A stretch of DNA of 64,000 nt from Cytophagaceae bacterium ABcell3. Lineage in GTDB: Bacteria; Bacteroidota; Bacteroidia; Cytophagales; Cytophagaceae. Position numbers and translations under genes: made by a program. The stretch covers positions 2,688,584 through 2,752,583 of the forward strand of contig CP133159.1 of NCBI GenBank assembly GCA_030913385.1, written 5' to 3'. Positions 60,753 through 64,000 of this stretch are shown in pieces. The notes under the pieces were generated by a model. It worked only from the letters and a program-made list of their open reading frames with translations, was not told the origin of the DNA and ran no database searches. The first letter of the stretch is position 1, and each line of letters starts with the position of its first letter.

Positions 60753-63700
60753 ATGCCTTCTGATTGTAACAATAGCTATAAAACAGTATGCTCTTATTGT
60801 GGTGTGGGATGTGGAATAGAAGTTAAAAAAGACAGTAGGGGAATGCTTGACTTGAAAGGGGACCCTGACTACCCTGTCAATAAAGGTATGCTTTGCTCTA
60901 AAGGTATGAACCTGCACTATACCGTAATGGACAAGAGCGATAGGATTTTATATCCTGAAATGCGGTGGAACAGGAATATGCAGCGTAAACGTGTAAGCTG
61001 GGATGTGGCTATGGAGAGGGCGGCAGCGGTATTTAAAAGTATTATTGATCGGTATGGCCCAGATGCTGTCGGCTTTTATGTTTCTGGACAATGTTTGACA
61101 GAGGAATACTACATTGTAAATAAATTGACCAAAGGTTTTATTGGTACCAATAATATTGATACCAACTCCAGGTTGTGTATGAGTTCCGCAGTAGCGGGCT
61201 ATAAAATGACTTTAGGGGAGGATGCCGTTCCTGTAAGTTATGAAGATATAGAACTTGCCGATTGCTTTTTCATTGCTGGAGCAAACCCTGCTTGGTGTCA
61301 TCCCATTTTGTTTCGCAGGCTTGAGGCGCACAAGGAGAAAAACCCTGATGTAAAGATTATAGTCGCTGACCCTAGGGAAACCCAGACCTGTGCTATTGCA
61401 GACCTTCACTTGCAATTAAACCCAGGTACTGATATTGTGCTTTTTAATGCTATTGCCAGATGCCTTATAGAGGCGGATAAAATTGATATGGATTTTATTT
61501 TAGGCCATACTGATGGATTTGAAGCACTAAAAGCTAAAGCATATGAAAAAACTATTGATGAAGCTGCAAATATCTGTGGATTGTCTGTAAAAGAGATTCA
61601 TAGGGCTGCTGAATTGATTGGTCGCTCCAAAGGGTTTATCACTATGTGGACTATGGGACTTAACCAGAGTTCGGTTGGGGTAAATAAGAATCTTGCACTG
61701 ATAAACCTGAATTTAATTACTGGAAAAATCGGCAAGCCTGGTAGTGGGCCTTTTTCATTGACCGGCCAACCTAATGCTATGGGCGGTCGTGAGGTTGGTG
61801 GACTGTCCAATCTATTGCCTGCCCATAGAAATTTACAAAATCCACAACACAGACAAGAAGTTGCTGATTTCTGGGACGTGCCTTCTGTTCCTGACAAGCC
61901 TGGCCTTACCGCTACCGAAATGTTTGATAACTTGCTCTCCGGTAAGATGAAAGCCGTATGGGTTATATGTACCAACCCTGTAGTAAGTCTTCCCGATGCC
62001 CGTAAGGTTGAAATGGCTTTGAGAAAGGCGTCTTTTGTTATTGTTCAAGATATTTCTTCGGCATCTGCGACAGTTCCTTATGCAGATTTAGTTTTGCCAG
62101 CCGCAGGCTTTATGGAAAAAGAAGGGACTATGACTAATTCAGAAAGGCGTATAACTTACCTACCTAAAATTATTGATGCTCCTGGAGAAGCCTTGCCTGA
62201 CAGTGAAATATTGTGCCGCTTTGCAAAGAAAATGGGCTTTGAAAAAGCTTTTGATTTTAAATCGGCGAGTGATGTCTATGCAGAACATTGCGCATTGACT
62301 AAAGGAACCAATATAGATATCAGTGGCCTTTCTTATGACATCTTGAAAGAACAGAGGTCTGTACAGTGGCCTTTCCCTGAGGGAAATCAAGTCGGTACTG
62401 ATAGACTGTTTACTGATCATAAATTTTATACGGAAAATAGTAAGGCCAAACTACATGCGGTCGCTGATGAAAATACTTCTGAAACGGTATCTGAAAGCTA
62501 TCCTCTTGTCCTGACTACAGGCCGTATACGTGACCAATGGCATACAATGACAAGGACAGGGAAAGTAGGAAAACTGAACCAGCATATTGATAGACCTTAC
62601 CTTGAAATCAACCCTGCTGATGCTGAGCAGAGGGGACTTAGAGAGAATGAGTGCGTTGAAATTTTTAGCAAGCGTGGCAATGTAAAAGTAATAGCCAAGC
62701 TAAACCATGGAATCAAGAAAGGCACGGTGTTTATGCCTATGCATTGGGGCAAAGTACTTGATGATGATTCTGGAAGGGCAAATAACCTTACGAACCCTTT
62801 GTTGGATCCAGTTTCAAAAGAGCCAGATTTTAAATATTCGGCTGTAGAGGTTCGTAAAATTCGCCACAGCCCAAGAAAAATTGTCATTGCCGGTGCAGGA
62901 GCTGCGGCCTTCGGGTTTATAGAGAGCTATAGAAAGCAAAATGCTGCTGACGAAATTCATGTGTTTAGTAAAGAGGATAACCCATTTTATAATAGGGTTT
63001 TACTGCCTGAGTTTATTAGTGGCAAGAAAATGTGGGATAGCTTAGTGAAAATGCCGGACCACATGTTTGAGGAATATAATATTTATGTACATAAAGGTGT
63101 AGGCATTGATAAAGTAGACCCTAAACTTAAATGTATTAAAGATGGAAATGGAAAGTTGCATTCGTACGATATACTGATATTGGGTACAGGTAGCCGACCT
63201 GCTGTTCCGAAGGATGTGCCTAAAGAAATGAGAGGTATATTTACTATGAGACGCAAAGAAGATGCTGATGCTTTCAGGAATTCTCTTAAGCCTGGTAGTA
63301 AAGTTGTGGTGGTTGGCGGTGGCCTTCTTGGGCTTGAATTGGCTGACTCTCTTTATGAGCTTTCAATTCCTGTCAAAGTAGTTCAGCGTTCCTCGAGACT
63401 TATGGACCGGCAGCTGGATAAGTTTGCCAGCAACCTTTTAAATGAAGAGTTGCAGGAACGGGGGATAGAGATATTTTATAATGACGAAGTCTGTAGTCAT
63501 ATCGGAAACGAAAGCATAAAAGGGGTAAGGTTACGAAGTGGACGTCGTGTAGATTGCGATGCCTTGGTATATGCCATTGGTACTATTCCTAATATAGGTA
63601 TAGCCAGAGAGGCAGGACTAAAATGCAATAGGGGAGTGGTAGTAAATGACTACATGCAGACCAGTGACCCTTCTATTTTCGCTTTAGGAGAAATAGCAGA

Positions 63701-64000
63701 GCACCGCCAGATGCTATACGGGATCACAGCAGCCGCGGAAGAACAGGCCGGGCTACTTGCTCGGTACCTATCCGGCGATAACTTTGCCACATATTCTGGT
63801 TCGTTGTTTATGAACATCTTAAAAGTTTCTGATCTTAACTTATGTTCTTTAGGTGTGGTAGAAATACCTGACGGTGACCCTGACTACGAAGAAATAACTT
63901 ATGTTGATAAAGCTTCTAGGTATTACAAAAAGTGTATTTTGTACAAGGATAAGCTTGTGGGGGCAATCATGTATGGCGATAAATCCAAGTTCAATGACTT
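60753..64000 (+). CDS. nasA: Assimilatory nitrate reductase fused to an FAD/NAD(P) reductase (3' truncated)
   Basis: The frame stays open to the window end, giving 1082 residues so far. Residues 1-700 are a molybdopterin nitrate reductase of the NasA/NapA type. C13, C16, C20 and C48 bind a [4Fe-4S] cluster, C142 (NSRLCMSS) is the likely Mo ligand, and the C-terminal dinucleotide-binding domain holds TTGRIRDQWHT. From about residue 709 (IVIAGAGAAAFG) a NirB-like FAD/NAD(P) reductase domain begins, with GGGLLGLELA for NAD(P). So one protein may take electrons from NAD(P)H directly and reduce nitrate to nitrite in the cytoplasm. No signal peptide. Any [2Fe-2S] tail lies beyond the window. Confidence 0.93.
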   Translation, partial: MPSDCNNSYKTVCSYCGVGCGIEVKKDSRGMLDLKGDPDYPVNKGMLCSKGMNLHYTVMDKSDRILYPEMRWNRNMQRKRVSWDVAMERAAAVFKSIIDRYGPDAVGFYVSGQCLTEEYYIVNKLTKGFIGTNNIDTNSRLCMSSAVAGYKMTLGEDAVPVSYEDIELADCFFIAGANPAWCHPILFRRLEAHKEKNPDVKIIVADPRETQTCAIADLHLQLNPGTDIVLFNAIARCLIEADKIDMDFILGHTDGFEALKAKAYEKTIDEAANICGLSVKEIHRAAELIGRSKGFITMWTMGLNQSSVGVNKNLALINLNLITGKIGKPGSGPFSLTGQPNAMGGREVGGLSNLLPAHRNLQNPQHRQEVADFWDVPSVPDKPGLTATEMFDNLLSGKMKAVWVICTNPVVSLPDARKVEMALRKASFVIVQDISSASATVPYADLVLPAAGFMEKEGTMTNSERRITYLPKIIDAPGEALPDSEILCRFAKKMGFEKAFDFKSASDVYAEHCALTKGTNIDISGLSYDILKEQRSVQWPFPEGNQVGTDRLFTDHKFYTENSKAKLHAVADENTSETVSESYPLVLTTGRIRDQWHTMTRTGKVGKLNQHIDRPYLEINPADAEQRGLRENECVEIFSKRGNVKVIAKLNHGIKKGTVFMPMHWGKVLDDDSGRANNLTNPLLDPVSKEPDFKYSAVEVRKIRHSPRKIVIAGAGAAAFGFIESYRKQNAADEIHVFSKEDNPFYNRVLLPEFISGKKMWDSLVKMPDHMFEEYNIYVHKGVGIDKVDPKLKCIKDGNGKLHSYDILILGTGSRPAVPKDVPKEMRGIFTMRRKEDADAFRNSLKPGSKVVVVGGGLLGLELADSLYELSIPVKVVQRSSRLMDRQLDKFASNLLNEELQERGIEIFYNDEVCSHIGNESIKGVRLRSGRRVDCDALVYAIGTIPNIGIAREAGLKCNRGVVVNDYMQTSDPSIFALGEIAEHRQMLYGITAAAEEQAGLLARYLSGDNFATYSGSLFMNILKVSDLNLCSLGVVEIPDGDPDYEEITYVDKASRYYKKCILYKDKLVGAIMYGDKSKFND

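Overview
The window looks like a chromosomal segment of a Cytophagales-type member of the Bacteroidota. The signs are low GC, start sites mostly without Shine-Dalgarno sequences, TAnnTTTG-type promoter elements where they can be seen, many small lipoproteins, a LytTR regulator, a DUF4159 protein, a carboxypeptidase-regulatory-like surface protein and an outer-membrane alginate-export-type porin. No rRNA, tRNA, CRISPR or prophage was seen. Both window edges cut a gene: a LytTR response regulator at base 1 and a nitrate reductase fusion at base 64000.

Positions 1-9.3 kb hold mainly minus-strand housekeeping and envelope genes: PAP2 phosphatase, hemF, a membrane glycosyltransferase, a TamA/BamA-like outer-membrane lipoprotein, a polyprenol-phosphate mannosyltransferase and the haem enzyme protoporphyrinogen oxidase. 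A TrmH-family methyltransferase and a HAD phosphatase run the other way, and a 49-residue lipoprotein gene closes the block. Positions 9.6-20.8 kb carry a biosynthetic arginine decarboxylase divergent from argS, a glutathione-peroxidase lipoprotein, a soluble multi-PAS histidine kinase, a polysaccharide deacetylase and smc.

Positions 21-35 kb hold envelope proteins of unknown role, a UGT-type glycosyltransferase and a bacterial TMEM43 homologue. They also hold a regulator-TolC-adaptor-permease-ATPase efflux operon preceded by two matching operator palindromes, a GmrSD-like DUF262/DUF1524 protein and a fatty acid desaturase. Positions 35-43 kb hold DUF4159, rsmE and a DEAD-box helicase in one tight run, then an OmpR-type two-component pair, a haem-binding lipoprotein, a single-domain receiver and a glycosyltransferase.

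Positions 43.3-64 kb are dominated by nitrate assimilation. They include nirD and nirB (siroheme nitrite reductase), a NarX-like sensor and NarL-like regulator, an outer-membrane porin, a NarK-type transporter, and a molybdopterin nitrate reductase fused to an FAD/NAD(P) reductase. Interspersed are two carbohydrate-type genes, a hydroxyacid dehydrogenase/ferric-reductase pair, a TrpD2-like protein and a decayed ISL3-family element. TACGTAA half-sites, often as 7-2-7 palindromes (TACGTAA-N2-TTACGTA), recur in front of nirB, the sensor gene, the porin and narK. They are probably the operators of the NarX/NarL-like pair. Together the genes form a path: porin, inner-membrane transporter, cytoplasmic reduction of nitrate to nitrite, then to ammonium.

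The most unusual non-coding content is (i) a dispersed, non-coding, MITE-like repeat family with inverted ends, five copies in the window; (ii) a tandem pair of structured motifs with compensatory base changes just downstream of nirD; (iii) the nitrate operator family; and (iv) a 48-bp perfect palindrome between the efflux operon and the TMEM43 gene.
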